Shown: one piece after another, positions 47,037 through 56,622 of the stretch | How positions within the stretch are numbered: the first letter of the stretch is position 1 | Layout of the letters: each line of letters opens with the position of its first letter | Assembly (NCBI GenBank): GCA_050261515.1 | Contig: JBLNDJ010000040.1 | Coordinates: 67,456 to 131,455, forward strand | From: JBLNDJ01 sp050261515 | Lineage (GTDB): Bacteria > Acidobacteriota > Terriglobia > Bryobacterales > Bryobacteraceae | Length of the DNA stretch: 64,000 nucleotides | Direction: 5' to 3' | Translations under genes and position numbers: made by a program | Notes under the pieces: generated by a model | Seen by the model: the letters and a program-made list of their open reading frames with translations, nothing else | Database searches by the model: none | What the model was told of the DNA's origin: nothing

Positions 47037-49415
47037 ATGCGAGAACTTCTTCTTCCCTTACTGTTTGCCGTCACGGCGGTTGCCGGCATCCGGCCTCATC
47101 CGCGCCTCGAAGTCGATGCCGCTCTCCTGAAACAGATCCGCGCTCTGCGCGAAGCCAACGATCCCGTGTGGACGCGCTTTGCGAACTGGACCGCATCGAA
47201 GCCCGCGGGGCGCGATAACAACGTCGTGCTCTCGTGCATGCTGGCGTATCTGGCGACCGGCGAGCGCGAGCAGTTCGACTGCGGATGGAACGTGGTCCGG
47301 CAGAAGATTTACAGGAACCCGGAGGATCGCTCGGCCGGGTTGATGCCGCTCGTCGATCTCTACAAGGGCAACCATCACGAGGCGGCGTTTCAGGGCGGGG
47401 TTCTGCTTGGCGTCATCGCGCACTTTTACGATTGGGGTTTCGACCGGCTCACGCCGGAGCAGCGGACCGACATCATCAACTGGATGTATGCGGCCGCGGC
47501 GTTCACGCATCTCGAGAACACCGACGGCCGGCTGTACCTGCGCAACGACGGCGCTTCGGTGACGCAGGGCATCGCGGCGGCGGCCTTCGGCGTGCTCGGG
47601 GACGATCCGCATGGCGAGAAGATGCTGGCGTGGTTCCGCGAGCGGTGGGCGGAGACGCTCAAGGGTCTCGACATTATCGGGAAGGGCGGTGCGAGCGGGG
47701 AGGGGAATGCGTATGGCACCTCTCCCACCGGAACAGGCTTCATCACGGCGGCCAACATCGCGTATTACGCGGCGGGCGAAGACCTGTTCGCCGGTCACCC
47801 GTGGTTCCGCCAGCGGCTGCTCTACGACGCGTTCGCGGCGTATCCGGACACGATCGAGGGGCCGGGGACGCGCGTGGTCGAGCAGGCTTCGGTCGGCGGC
47901 GACGGGCGGCGCGCGCTCTCGTGGCATAACCGCGACACGCGGCGGAACGGGCTCGTGCTCTCGCGGCGCTTTGCGGGGACCGAGGAGGCGGCCACGTGGG
48001 CCTGGGTATTCCGCCAGCCCGCGGTCGATCGCGTGTTCGACGACGGCGAGGCGGTCTATGACGTGCTGTACTACTCGCCGCGTCCGAAGCTGGTGAAGCC
48101 GGCGCGGTTGTCCTTCTTCGACCCGAGCATGGGGTTCGTGTATATCCGGTCGGATTGGGACTCACCCGATGCGACCTGGATCTCGTTCTGGGCCGGGCCG
48201 CACATCGACACGCACCAGCACCTCGACCAGGGCGCGTTCACGATCTTCAAGCGGCGGGACCTGGCGCCGAAGACGGGCCACTACGACAGCGACGTGTTCT
48301 ATCCGCATCACATCTCCTACTACCTGCGGACCGTGAGCTCGAATGGGATTCTGGTCGGCGATCCGAAGGAGATTTTCCGCGGATTTATCGCCGGGATGGG
48401 ATGCGATGAGAACGGCGTTTCGACCCGGACCATGACGAATTCGAAATGGCCCGCGTGCATTCCGAACGACGGCGGGCAGCGCACGATGAGCCCGCTCGGG
48501 CTCGCAGCGACCGATGCCGCGACGTTCTTCGCCCACCGCGATATTTTCGACGTCGCCCGCGTGGCGTCCTTCAGCGACGATGGCAAGGCTGTTTCGGTGG
48601 TGGCCGACATTACGAATGCGTATAACAGTCCGCGGTACTCGACTCCGGGCAATTCGCCCAAGGTGAAGCGCGTGTACAGGAGGCTGGTGTATCTGCGCGG
48701 GCTCGACGCCGTGGTGGTCGCGGATACGGTCGAGTCTACGAATCCGCAGTTCGAGAAGAAGGTGCTGCTGCACGCGCTCGACCGCATCGAGATCGCGGGA
48801 GAGGCGGAGAAGGTTGGGGCGGGGGAGTCGGTGTACCGGGGCGTGGACTCGGCGCGGATTGTCGTGGACGATACGCAGCCCTCGGACAAGGACCAGACCA
48901 CGTTCGATCTGCGGAAGGGATACGCGGCGCTCGATGTGAAGACGGTTTTCCCGGCGCGGTTCCACTACAGGAAGGTCGGCGGACGCGAGCCTTCGGCCGA
49001 GGTGCACGGAGACCTTTATAATCCGGGCCGCACCGCCCGGCACTATCACACGCACATCAAGGATTTCTGGGTAAAGGATTTCAGCGAGGGCGTGATTCCG
49101 AATCACAAGTCGCTGAACTGGGCTCCGGAGCGGCCGAACGAGGCTGCCTTCGAGCCGTACGTGCCGGTGTTCGGGCCGGGGTATGGGCGGTGGCGGCTGG
49201 AACTCGAGCCGGACGCTCCGGCGGCGACCGACTACTTCTTGAACGTGCTCAAGCCGACGCTCGACGCCGCGGGCGCGATGCCTCCGGTGCGAAGGATCGA
49301 GACGGGAACCACGTTCGGCGCCGAGATCGTTTCGGGCGGGACGACGTACCGCGTCGTCTTCAGCAAGGATACGCTCGCGGCGCCGGAAGTGGCGATTGCC
49401 GCTACCGCCCCGTAG
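47037..49415 (+). CDS. Heparinase II/III-like polysaccharide lyase family protein
   Basis: A 792-residue exported protein with a signal sequence (LLLPLLFAVTAVAG). The N-terminal (alpha/alpha) domain (~25-330; HPRLEVDAALL, FYDWGFDRLTPEQ) precedes a beta-rich heparinase II/III-type domain (~335-760). Its motif RSDWDSPDATWISFWAGPH and HQHLDQGAFTIF are typical of that C-terminal domain; the H and Y residues needed for eliminative cleavage are plausible (HLDQG, GHYDSD). It likely degrades acidic polysaccharide outside the cell. No ribosome-binding site is visible because the terminator hairpin occupies that position. Confidence 0.75.
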   Translation: MRELLLPLLFAVTAVAGIRPHPRLEVDAALLKQIRALREANDPVWTRFANWTASKPAGRDNNVVLSCMLAYLATGEREQFDCGWNVVRQKIYRNPEDRSAGLMPLVDLYKGNHHEAAFQGGVLLGVIAHFYDWGFDRLTPEQRTDIINWMYAAAAFTHLENTDGRLYLRNDGASVTQGIAAAAFGVLGDDPHGEKMLAWFRERWAETLKGLDIIGKGGASGEGNAYGTSPTGTGFITAANIAYYAAGEDLFAGHPWFRQRLLYDAFAAYPDTIEGPGTRVVEQASVGGDGRRALSWHNRDTRRNGLVLSRRFAGTEEAATWAWVFRQPAVDRVFDDGEAVYDVLYYSPRPKLVKPARLSFFDPSMGFVYIRSDWDSPDATWISFWAGPHIDTHQHLDQGAFTIFKRRDLAPKTGHYDSDVFYPHHISYYLRTVSSNGILVGDPKEIFRGFIAGMGCDENGVSTRTMTNSKWPACIPNDGGQRTMSPLGLAATDAATFFAHRDIFDVARVASFSDDGKAVSVVADITNAYNSPRYSTPGNSPKVKRVYRRLVYLRGLDAVVVADTVESTNPQFEKKVLLHALDRIEIAGEAEKVGAGESVYRGVDSARIVVDDTQPSDKDQTTFDLRKGYAALDVKTVFPARFHYRKVGGREPSAEVHGDLYNPGRTARHYHTHIKDFWVKDFSEGVIPNHKSLNWAPERPNEAAFEPYVPVFGPGYGRWRLELEPDAPAATDYFLNVLKPTLDAAGAMPPVRRIETGTTFGAEIVSGGTTYRVVFSKDTLAAPEVAIAATAP

Positions 49416-49836
49416 CGGCGTTGAAGATGTCGATCACATCCAGGATCACCCGCGTGCGCGTGTCGTAGACCACGGCGTATCCATCGATGTAGCCGTGCGC
49501 GCAGTAGGGCGGCGGGGGCGGGAGGCGCTGCACGATGACGACGGGCATGGGACGCATGCGCTTTTCCCAGCCCGGCGGCAGCGTGCCGCGCCGGTAGTAT
49601 TTCTTGCGGAGGCCGGGCGGCAGGTCGCGCGAGCCGTCGTAGTGCTCGCGTATATAAATGATGTCCTCGTCGCGGAAGTAGCGCGCGCCGTGCTTGTTGC
49701 CGTGCTTCTTTCCGTGGCCTTTTCCTTGACCGTTTCCTTTGCCGTGCTTGTCGCCGTGCTTGTCGAAGCCCATCGCTAGAAACGGCATGGCAGCCGCCGA
49801 TAGGCAGAGCGTGAACATTCTGCGCCGGGTCAACAT
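49402..49836 (-). CDS. RcnB-family periplasmic protein with His/Lys/Gly-rich segment
   Basis: A 144-residue exported protein. Residues 4-6 are three arginines before a hydrophobic stretch (RRRMFTLCLSAAAMPFLAMG), consistent with Tat or Sec export. Residues ~25-50 repeat KHG/KGNG units, a possible metal-binding tract. The C-terminal RcnB pattern is LPPGLRKKYYRRGTLPPGWEK followed by VYDTRTRVILDVID. E. coli RcnB affects nickel/cobalt homeostasis, but this role here is inference. Its 3' end overlaps the heparinase-like gene by 14 bp. Confidence 0.75.
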   Translation of the reverse strand: MLTRRRMFTLCLSAAAMPFLAMGFDKHGDKHGKGNGQGKGHGKKHGNKHGARYFRDEDIIYIREHYDGSRDLPPGLRKKYYRRGTLPPGWEKRMRPMPVVIVQRLPPPPPYCAHGYIDGYAVVYDTRTRVILDVIDIFNAATGR

Positions 49837-49890
49837 AGGTAACCGATTCAGACTATCAGACTGGGGCCGGCAAGTGATAGGCTATCCTGC

Positions 49891-51990
49891 GTGAGCCATC
49901 TCGATCGCAGGGCCTTTCTACAAACCACCACGGGCGCCGCAACGGCGGCGCTGGTCGCGCGCAACGCCACGGCTGCTCCCGTGCCGGGCCGAGCGCTCTC
50001 CACAACGGGCGTCATCGGCGGCCTTAAGAAGGAAGACGGCAAGACTCCCATCGACGGCGCGGCGTGGTACACCGCCCAAGCCGAGGGTGACGGCCTCTCC
50101 TGGGAATTCCCGGCCGGGACGCTTTCGAAAATCCGCTACGTCGCCGCCGATATGCTGCTCGACGGCGATTCGCTCGGCACGTTCAACATCACGCTCCAGG
50201 AAGGCCCCGGCGGCCGCAAGTTCCGTTTCACGTTCGGCGGCCTGACGCAGTGTTCCTTCCGGATGCGCATGCCGCTGGCGCTGACCGACCAGGCGCGCTG
50301 GCTGATCGACCGCGAGGGCGCGTTCCTCAAGCCGATGGCGGGGGGCGACCGCGTGGACCTTGCCAAGGTCGACCGCATGACACTTGTGGTGGCGCACAAG
50401 GCGCCGGGGACACTTCGCTGGGCGATGACGGAGTTCCACATCTCCGAGCGCGACGTGCCGAAGGTTACCGAGCCGGTGCTGCCCAAGGGCAAGCTGGTCG
50501 ATGAACTCGGGCAGAGCGCGCAGCGCGACTGGCCCGGCAAGACGCGCGGCATCGAAGCGTTGCAGCGGCGTATCCGCGCGCAGTACGACGCCGCGCCGAA
50601 GCAGGCGTGGCCCGAGGCGTTCTCGCGCTGGGGCGGCGCGAAGGCGAAGAAGCTCGGCGAGGGCACGGGGTTCTTCCGCACGCACAACGACGGGCGCCGG
50701 TGGTGGCTGGCCGATCCCGACGGGTACGCGTTCTGGTCCGCGGGCATCGATTGTGTGCGCGTGGATTGCGAGGCGCGCGTGGATGGGATCGAATCCGGCC
50801 TGACCTGGATTCCAGACGAGACGGGCGAGTTCCGCGAGGCGTACCGCAAGCCGGAGTGGGGCCCGCGCGGCACGGTGGTGAATTACCTGGCCGCGAACAT
50901 GATCCGCGCGTTCGGCCGCGAGAGCTGGCACGGCCGCTGGGCCGCGACGGCGCTGGCCGAGCTGAAGCGGCTGCGCTTCAATACGGTGGGGAACTGGTCC
51001 GAGTGGGAGTTCGCGGCCAAAACGCAATTCCCCTACGTGCGTCCACTGAGTTTTCGCGGGCGGCGCAGCGGGTTCGTGTACCGCGATTTTCCGGACGTGT
51101 TCCACGCGCAGTTCGAGGCCGACTCGGCCGACTTCGGCTCGCAGCTCGCCTCGACGGCGAAGGACCCCGCGTTCCTCGGCTACTTTCTCATGAACGAGCC
51201 GACCTGGGGATTTTCCTCGGAGCTGCCCGCGGTGGGCATGCTGTACAACACGGAGTCGTGCGAGACGCGGTCGGAGCTGGCGCGCGCGATGAAGGCGAAG
51301 TACGCGAGCGACTCGGCGCTCGCCGCGGCCTGGAAGATGCCGGTGACCTTCGAGAAGCTCGGGCGCGGAAAGTTCCAGGGCGTCTTCACTAAGGAAGCCA
51401 CGGCCGACTTGCAGGAGTTCAGCGTCGTCATGGTCGAGCGCTACTTCCGGACGATCTCGGCGGCCTGCAAGAAGGTGGACCCGAACCATTTGAATCTCGG
51501 GATGCGGTGGGCCGGCGTGCCGCCCGAGTGGGCCGTCAAAGGCATGAAGTTCTTCGACGTGTTCAGCCTCAATTGCTATAAGGAGAAGCTGCCGCGCGAG
51601 ACGTCCGACGAGATTGCGCGGATGCTGAACATGCCGGTGATGGTGGGCGAGTATCACTTCGGCGCGCTCGACGTGGGGCTTCCGGCGTCGGGCATCGGCC
51701 ACGTGAAGAACCAGCACGAGCGCGGCAAGGCGTACCGCGTTTACGTGGAGGATTGCGCGGCGAACCCGAATTGCGTCGGCGCGCACTGGTTCACGCTGTA
51801 CGACCAGTCGGCGCTCGGCCGCTTCGACGGCGAGAACTACAACATCGGTTTCCTGGATATTTGCAACAAGCCGTACCAGGAGATCGGCGACGCGGCGATT
51901 GCGGCGCACGAGCGCATTTACGACGTGGCGGCGGGGACCGCGGAGCCGTTCGCGGACGCGCCCGAGTATCTGCCGCTGGTGTTCCTGTAG
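49891..51990 (+). CDS. Tat-exported beta-agarase-like glycoside hydrolase (clan GH-A)
   Basis: A 699-residue exported protein starting at GTG 49891. A twin-arginine signal is clear (DRRAFLQT then TGAATAALVARNATA). After a beta-sandwich region (~45-200) comes a (beta/alpha)8 hydrolase (~225-650) with the acid/base Glu in LMNEPTWGF (~435) and nucleophile Glu in VGEYHFGALD (~590). The pattern resembles GH50-type agarases. No ribosome-binding site is evident and a short hydrophobic leader may precede it. The substrate could be an agar-like or other galactan; treat the specificity as unproven. Confidence 0.7.
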   Translation: MSHLDRRAFLQTTTGAATAALVARNATAAPVPGRALSTTGVIGGLKKEDGKTPIDGAAWYTAQAEGDGLSWEFPAGTLSKIRYVAADMLLDGDSLGTFNITLQEGPGGRKFRFTFGGLTQCSFRMRMPLALTDQARWLIDREGAFLKPMAGGDRVDLAKVDRMTLVVAHKAPGTLRWAMTEFHISERDVPKVTEPVLPKGKLVDELGQSAQRDWPGKTRGIEALQRRIRAQYDAAPKQAWPEAFSRWGGAKAKKLGEGTGFFRTHNDGRRWWLADPDGYAFWSAGIDCVRVDCEARVDGIESGLTWIPDETGEFREAYRKPEWGPRGTVVNYLAANMIRAFGRESWHGRWAATALAELKRLRFNTVGNWSEWEFAAKTQFPYVRPLSFRGRRSGFVYRDFPDVFHAQFEADSADFGSQLASTAKDPAFLGYFLMNEPTWGFSSELPAVGMLYNTESCETRSELARAMKAKYASDSALAAAWKMPVTFEKLGRGKFQGVFTKEATADLQEFSVVMVERYFRTISAACKKVDPNHLNLGMRWAGVPPEWAVKGMKFFDVFSLNCYKEKLPRETSDEIARMLNMPVMVGEYHFGALDVGLPASGIGHVKNQHERGKAYRVYVEDCAANPNCVGAHWFTLYDQSALGRFDGENYNIGFLDICNKPYQEIGDAAIAAHERIYDVAAGTAEPFADAPEYLPLVFL

Positions 51991-51996
51991 CGCAGG

Positions 51997-52082
51997 GCGT
52001 GAGCCTCCTGCTACGATACAACCAACAAGCCATGCCGGAGCCCCGCAGGTCGTGGGCCGGTGGCGGGCCGGGGGGCTCACGC
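51997..52082 (+). promoter_or_regulatory. Leader inverted repeat just before the radical SAM start
   Basis: GCGTGAGCC (51997-52005) and its complement GGCTCACGC (52074-52082) are 9-bp arms with the ATG at 52083 immediately after. The paired state would hide the start region. Possible translational control; spacer of ~68 nt. Confidence 0.3.
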
Positions 52083-53084
52083 ATGACCAAATGGGATATT
52101 CTTCCGGGCTGGGGCCGCATCCTGAGCGGCCGCACGCCTTTGGTTTCGCTCGAAATCACTAAGGAATGCCCGCTGCGGTGCCCGGGCTGCTATGCCTATC
52201 AGCCCGATCATCTCGGCGAAGGTTTTGCGCTGCGCCATTTGTCGGACCTGCGCGGGGACGCGCTCGTGGACGGCGTTCTCGCGCTCGTGCGCAAACTGCG
52301 GCCGATTCACATCTCGATCGTCGGAGGCGAGCCGCTGGTGCGTTACCGCGAGCTCGACCGGATTCTCCCGGAGATCGGGAAGATGGGGATCGAGGTGCAG
52401 CTCGTCACGAGTGCCGTGCGGCCGATTCCAGCGGCTTGGGCGGCCATGCGCCACGTTCATTTCGTTGTCTCGATCGACGGGCTTCGGCCGGAGCACGACA
52501 AGCGGCGCGCGCCCGCCACCTATCCGCGCATCATCCAGCACATCGCCGGGCACAGGGTCACGGTGCACTGCACAGTGACGCGCCAGATGCTCGCGCGGCC
52601 GGATTATCTGGCGGAGTTCTGCCGTGAATGGTCGCCGCGGCCCGAAGTGTACAAGATCTGGTTCAGCCTGTTCACGCCGCAGGAGGACGAGACCTCCGTG
52701 GAGCGGATGACGCCGGAGGAGCGGCTCGAGGCGGTGCGCCGGATCGCGGCCCTCAGGCCGGAGTTCCCGAAGTTGTATATGCCGGACGCGGTGCTGAACG
52801 GCTACGCGCGGCCGCCGCGGTCGCCCGCCGAGTGCATCTTCGCGCAGATCACGACGTGCGTTTCGGCGGATCTGGAGACGCCGATCACGCCGTGCCAGTT
52901 CGGCGGCCGGCCTGCGTGCGCGGAGTGCGGCTGCATCGCCTCGGCGGGAATGGCGTCCATCGGGAATTACAAAATCGCGGGCCTCGTGCCGGTGTCGAGC
53001 ATTGTGGCGCTGTCGCGGGGGATCGGATCCAGGGTGACCAGGCCGCGCACGGTTCCGGTTGTCCGCGAGAAGCGGGTTGCCTAG
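52083..53084 (+). CDS. Radical SAM protein with C-terminal Cys cluster
   Basis: A 333-residue radical SAM enzyme. The Fe-S motif is CPLRCPGC (~26-33, CX3CX2C), with SAM-binding GGEPLV (~80). A C-terminal run (CQFGGRPACAECGC, ~285-298) could bind additional Fe-S clusters (SPASM-like). The enzyme's product is unknown. The ATG at 52083 is used; an in-frame ATG at 52032 would add 17 residues but lacks a ribosome-binding site. Its 3' end overlaps lptD by 4 bp. Confidence 0.8.
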   Translation: MTKWDILPGWGRILSGRTPLVSLEITKECPLRCPGCYAYQPDHLGEGFALRHLSDLRGDALVDGVLALVRKLRPIHISIVGGEPLVRYRELDRILPEIGKMGIEVQLVTSAVRPIPAAWAAMRHVHFVVSIDGLRPEHDKRRAPATYPRIIQHIAGHRVTVHCTVTRQMLARPDYLAEFCREWSPRPEVYKIWFSLFTPQEDETSVERMTPEERLEAVRRIAALRPEFPKLYMPDAVLNGYARPPRSPAECIFAQITTCVSADLETPITPCQFGGRPACAECGCIASAGMASIGNYKIAGLVPVSSIVALSRGIGSRVTRPRTVPVVREKRVA

Positions 53085-55564
53085 AACATCCTCTCCTGCT
53101 TCTTGAGCGTTCCGAACGAGCCGATGTTCGCCACCCCGAAGGCAATGCGGAACTGGTTGTCGTTCCGGATACCGAAACTCAGCCGCTGGTACTGGATGCT
53201 GAAGCCGCAACAATCGGTGTTGTAGGTCACCTGCGTGGTCGCGTATTGCCAGCGGCCCAGGCGGTAGTCGTAAATGCTCATGAAGCCCGCGTTCCAGCCG
53301 CGCCGGTTCTCGTTGCCGAGTCCGATCTGCCCGCGGAACTGGTTTGCATTGGGCGTCAGGCCCGGCACTGCTTTCATGCTGTTCTGTCCGGCCGAAAGGA
53401 AGTACCTGCCGCGGCGCACGTCGGCGGAAAAGCTGCTGGCGACCAGGTTGTGGCGCAGCGGATCGTAGTCGCTTCGCCATTCGAAACCGAACCCGGAGAT
53501 CGGGCTGGTCCGCAGGGTTGACACGATCGGCGAATAATTGCGCGGGCCGTCGAGGAAGGCATAAGGCGTCAGCTCGATGGAGCTGAGCACGACGTTGCGG
53601 CAGCCAAGCTCGGGCTTGTCGCACCAGTTGCTGGTGACGGCCCCGCCGAAGGTCGGGTCGAAGTAGCGCTGCTGGCGCAGGTCCCAGGAGAGGATCTCGT
53701 TGACCTGGTCGCCGCGCTTGGCGTACAGCCGGTTGGTGAGCGAAACCTCGACCTGATTCGTATTCGAGAACAGCTCGGCGGTGTCGAAGCGGACGATCTG
53801 GTCGAAGACGTCCACGCCCGTGACGTACTTGTACGTGACGCCCGGCTCGATCACGTGCTTGACCTTGTCGCCGAGCCAACTCGGGTCGTCGTAGATACGC
53901 GCCAGCGACGGCAGCACGAGCTGCAAATCGAACTCGCGGCCGGTCCGGGTGATGTTGCGGCCCAGGATGCCGGACAGCTCGAGGCTCTGGCCGTAGTGCG
54001 ACTCGCGGACGGCGAAGCTCGGCATGATGCCGAAATCCTTCCAGTGCAGCGCGGTCGTGACGCGCGGGTTCACGTCCATGCGCTCGACGAAGGTCGGGGT
54101 CCGGAAGTCGATGTCCTTGCGCCCGAGCAGGCCGCCGGTCATGTCCCAGGAAACCCAGATCGGGACGTTCTTCCAGATGCGGCGGTCGCGGCTCCGGAAC
54201 TCGACCTCGGGGAATTTGTGGATCGCGACGAAGTCGTTCGTTTTCGCGCTCAGGAAGTTCTCGAGGCGCTGGCCGACAAAATCGAGGCTGAGGGTGGACC
54301 ACTGCCGCGTGATGAAGCCGACCGAGGCGATCTCCGACGACGTTCCCTCGGTGTAGGTTTCGGTGAAGGTCTGCCGGAAGCCGAACGAGCTTAGATAATT
54401 GAGCTCGCCTTTGGCGAAGAACCCGTGGCCGAGGCTCGAGTCGCCTTCTACCGAGAGAACGTAGCCCGGATTCTGGTTGATGCGCTTGCGTACTGTGGTC
54501 GTCTGGCCGCCGGGGCCGATGACGTTAACGCTGCCCCATTCACCGCGGTCCTGCACTCCATAGATGAAGCCGTTAAAGCTAGAGTGCTCAGTCGGTTTGC
54601 CACGAAAGTCCATGTTGTGCGCGAAGCCACGTGTGGTGAAGTACTGGGCGCGGTAAGCGACGTCGTAGCTGCGGTTGATGGCCCAATAGTAGCCTCCGCC
54701 GAACATCATGCCGCGGCGCGAGCTGTTGCCGATGTTGGGGGTGAGGAAGCCGCTTTGCCGGGGGAGTTTTTCGAGCGACTTGTAATAGTAGGGCGCGTAG
54801 AACAACGGGATGCGGCGGAGAAAGAAAATGCTGCGGTGTGAGATGGCGCGGTCGCCCGGGATGATGTCGAACTTCGGGCCGCGCACGATCCACCACGGCG
54901 TGGGCATCTTGCAGTTGGTGATGAAACCGTCGTGCAAGATGTACTTTTCCTTCAATCTTTCCGCCCACTTGCCCTCAAAATAGAAAGGATTGCTTGATGT
55001 GAGGACCCGGGGGCGCGCCTCGATGCGGTTTGGGGCCTGGCCGCGCACGTTGTAGAACTTTCCGCTCTCGTCTTCGACATTGTAGACGGCGTGGTCGCAC
55101 CAGAGCTCTTCGCCTCCGGCGAAGTATTGCAGGTAGACGCTGCCGCGGGCATCGACGTCGCCTGTGTCCTCGTTGTAGTCGATGTCGTCGGCCTTCATAA
55201 GGAAGGTGTCGGTCTGGACGATGGAGTTGCCACGCAGCCGGTACCACTCCTGATCTTTCATCTGCTTGAGGGCGGAAATGTAAACCTCATTCTCGGCGAC
55301 TTCGTAGGGAGGTTTGACCTTGAGGGCACGGTGCGATTTCTGGGGGGCGATCGGGCGGGCAAAGGGGGCCGGAGCGGGGGAGGCGGGCTGGACAGAAACC
55401 GCGGGGGGCGGGGGCGCCGGGGCGGTTTGGGCGACGGCTGCGGCGGCGAGGAGCGGGATGAGGGCCAGCCTCGTGAATTTTTCTTCGAAAATTCCGTGAC
55501 AAAAACCGGCGATTATGTTACTAACTCCTTGAGAGGACTCGCGCCGCGACCTGTCTAGAGCCAA
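53081..55564 (-). CDS. lptD: LPS-assembly protein LptD
   Basis: A ~827-residue outer-membrane protein that inserts lipopolysaccharide. An N-terminal OstA/LptA-like jellyroll (~85-205: RLRGNSIVQTDTFLMKADDIDY, DVDARGSVYLQY) precedes the LptD barrel (~225-827), with VRGPKFDIIPGDRAI and FLRRIPLFYAPYYY (typical LptD segments). The only standard start codon in frame is TTG 55564, which gives an odd long basic leader before the signal-like segment (LALIPLLAAAAVAQ). An AAGGAG box at 55525-55530 sits 8 nt before an ATA codon (55514-55516), a possible non-standard start. The protein implies an LPS outer membrane. Confidence 0.9.
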   Translation of the reverse strand: MALDRSRRESSQGVSNIIAGFCHGIFEEKFTRLALIPLLAAAAVAQTAPAPPPPAVSVQPASPAPAPFARPIAPQKSHRALKVKPPYEVAENEVYISALKQMKDQEWYRLRGNSIVQTDTFLMKADDIDYNEDTGDVDARGSVYLQYFAGGEELWCDHAVYNVEDESGKFYNVRGQAPNRIEARPRVLTSSNPFYFEGKWAERLKEKYILHDGFITNCKMPTPWWIVRGPKFDIIPGDRAISHRSIFFLRRIPLFYAPYYYKSLEKLPRQSGFLTPNIGNSSRRGMMFGGGYYWAINRSYDVAYRAQYFTTRGFAHNMDFRGKPTEHSSFNGFIYGVQDRGEWGSVNVIGPGGQTTTVRKRINQNPGYVLSVEGDSSLGHGFFAKGELNYLSSFGFRQTFTETYTEGTSSEIASVGFITRQWSTLSLDFVGQRLENFLSAKTNDFVAIHKFPEVEFRSRDRRIWKNVPIWVSWDMTGGLLGRKDIDFRTPTFVERMDVNPRVTTALHWKDFGIMPSFAVRESHYGQSLELSGILGRNITRTGREFDLQLVLPSLARIYDDPSWLGDKVKHVIEPGVTYKYVTGVDVFDQIVRFDTAELFSNTNQVEVSLTNRLYAKRGDQVNEILSWDLRQQRYFDPTFGGAVTSNWCDKPELGCRNVVLSSIELTPYAFLDGPRNYSPIVSTLRTSPISGFGFEWRSDYDPLRHNLVASSFSADVRRGRYFLSAGQNSMKAVPGLTPNANQFRGQIGLGNENRRGWNAGFMSIYDYRLGRWQYATTQVTYNTDCCGFSIQYQRLSFGIRNDNQFRIAFGVANIGSFGTLKKQERMF

Positions 55565-55627
55565 GCGATCATCCTAACACGGACCGCTCGCCTGACTGCC
55601 TCACCACGCGGCCGAGACCAGTGTGAC

Positions 55628-56458
55628 GTGCGCTGCCGACATTGCGGTTCCCTGATCGCCGAGCATCAGCACCGGTGCCACCGATGTGGCCGCCGGCTCG
55701 AGGACGCGCCTGTGGTGTATCCGGTCGAAAACTCCGGCGCCGCTCCGGTGCTCGAGCCCGCAACCGTCGAGCAGACGCGCCCGGTGGCAACGGGGCCGGC
55801 GCGACAAGCGCCGCTGTTCGACGACCGTCCGAAGATCATCCCGTTCGAGTCGATCGCGGGACGCAAGACCGCGGCGCGGAAGCAAAGCGCGGTCAGGCAG
55901 CGCGTGGTGCGCCGCGAGGCGCAAACGGGCACGCAGCGAATCGCCGCAACGCAGGCGGCCCAGCAGCCGCTCGACCTGCGAGCGCCCGCGGCAAGGCAGC
56001 GCAAGGCCGTCAGCGACGATGTTCCCGTGGCCGGTCCGGGACCGCGCCTGCGCGCCGCGGTGCTTGACGCCGTGTTCGTCGCCGCGGGCATCGCGGTGGC
56101 GGCGGCCACGTTCTACATGATGGGCGGCCGGTTCTCGCTCGAGGGCAAGGCGTCCTGGTATTACGGCGCGGCGGCGGCGTCGATGGCGCTGTTCTATCAC
56201 CTGTTCTGGTGCGTGCTCGGCCGCGAGACGGCAGGGATGCAGAGCGTGGGGCTGCGGCTGCTCACCTTCGACGGACATCCGCCCACCTGGAAGCGGCGCG
56301 TGGAGCGCTTCGTTCTGGCCATCATCAGCGCCGGCGCGATCGGGATCGGCGTGTTGTGGTCGCTGGTCGACGAAGAAGGGCTCGCGATGCACGACCACAT
56401 TTCGAAGACCTTCCCGGCCGAGTTCGATCCGAACCCGAGCACATTGCGGCGGCGCTAG
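55628..56458 (+). CDS. RDD-family membrane protein with N-terminal zinc ribbon
   Basis: A 276-residue protein beginning at GTG 55628. The first 25 residues carry two CxxC pairs (CRHCGSL, CHRCGRR), a zinc-ribbon. A disordered Arg/Gln/Ala-rich linker follows (~30-135), then an RDD transmembrane domain (~140-265) with the R and D signature residues in GPRLRAAVLDAVFVA and a further D in LVDEEGLAMHD. RDD proteins are small membrane proteins of unknown transport or lipid role. Divergent from lptD with 63 nt between. Confidence 0.85.
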   Translation: MRCRHCGSLIAEHQHRCHRCGRRLEDAPVVYPVENSGAAPVLEPATVEQTRPVATGPARQAPLFDDRPKIIPFESIAGRKTAARKQSAVRQRVVRREAQTGTQRIAATQAAQQPLDLRAPAARQRKAVSDDVPVAGPGPRLRAAVLDAVFVAAGIAVAAATFYMMGGRFSLEGKASWYYGAAAASMALFYHLFWCVLGRETAGMQSVGLRLLTFDGHPPTWKRRVERFVLAIISAGAIGIGVLWSLVDEEGLAMHDHISKTFPAEFDPNPSTLRRR

Positions 56459-56552
56459 GTTTTAGGCCGCGAGTGCGGCGATCGCAGAGGCGCGACCGTC
56501 AGTGAGCAGTAACTCCCGGCGGCACCAGGCCTCGGCGGGCCGTTGCGGCCGA

Positions 56553-56591
56553 ATCCCCCTTCATGTACGGCTCTATACGGCGATGGGGGAT
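56553..56591 (+). promoter_or_regulatory. Hairpin in the leader of pgi
   Basis: ATCCCCC (56553-56559) and its complement GGGGGAT (56585-56591), 25 nt apart, lie 31-70 nt upstream of the pgi start. Possible mRNA leader hairpin; no known riboswitch fold recognised. Confidence 0.3.
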
Positions 56592-56622
56592 GTGTGTTGG
56601 AATTATGTTGGACTGAACAGCC

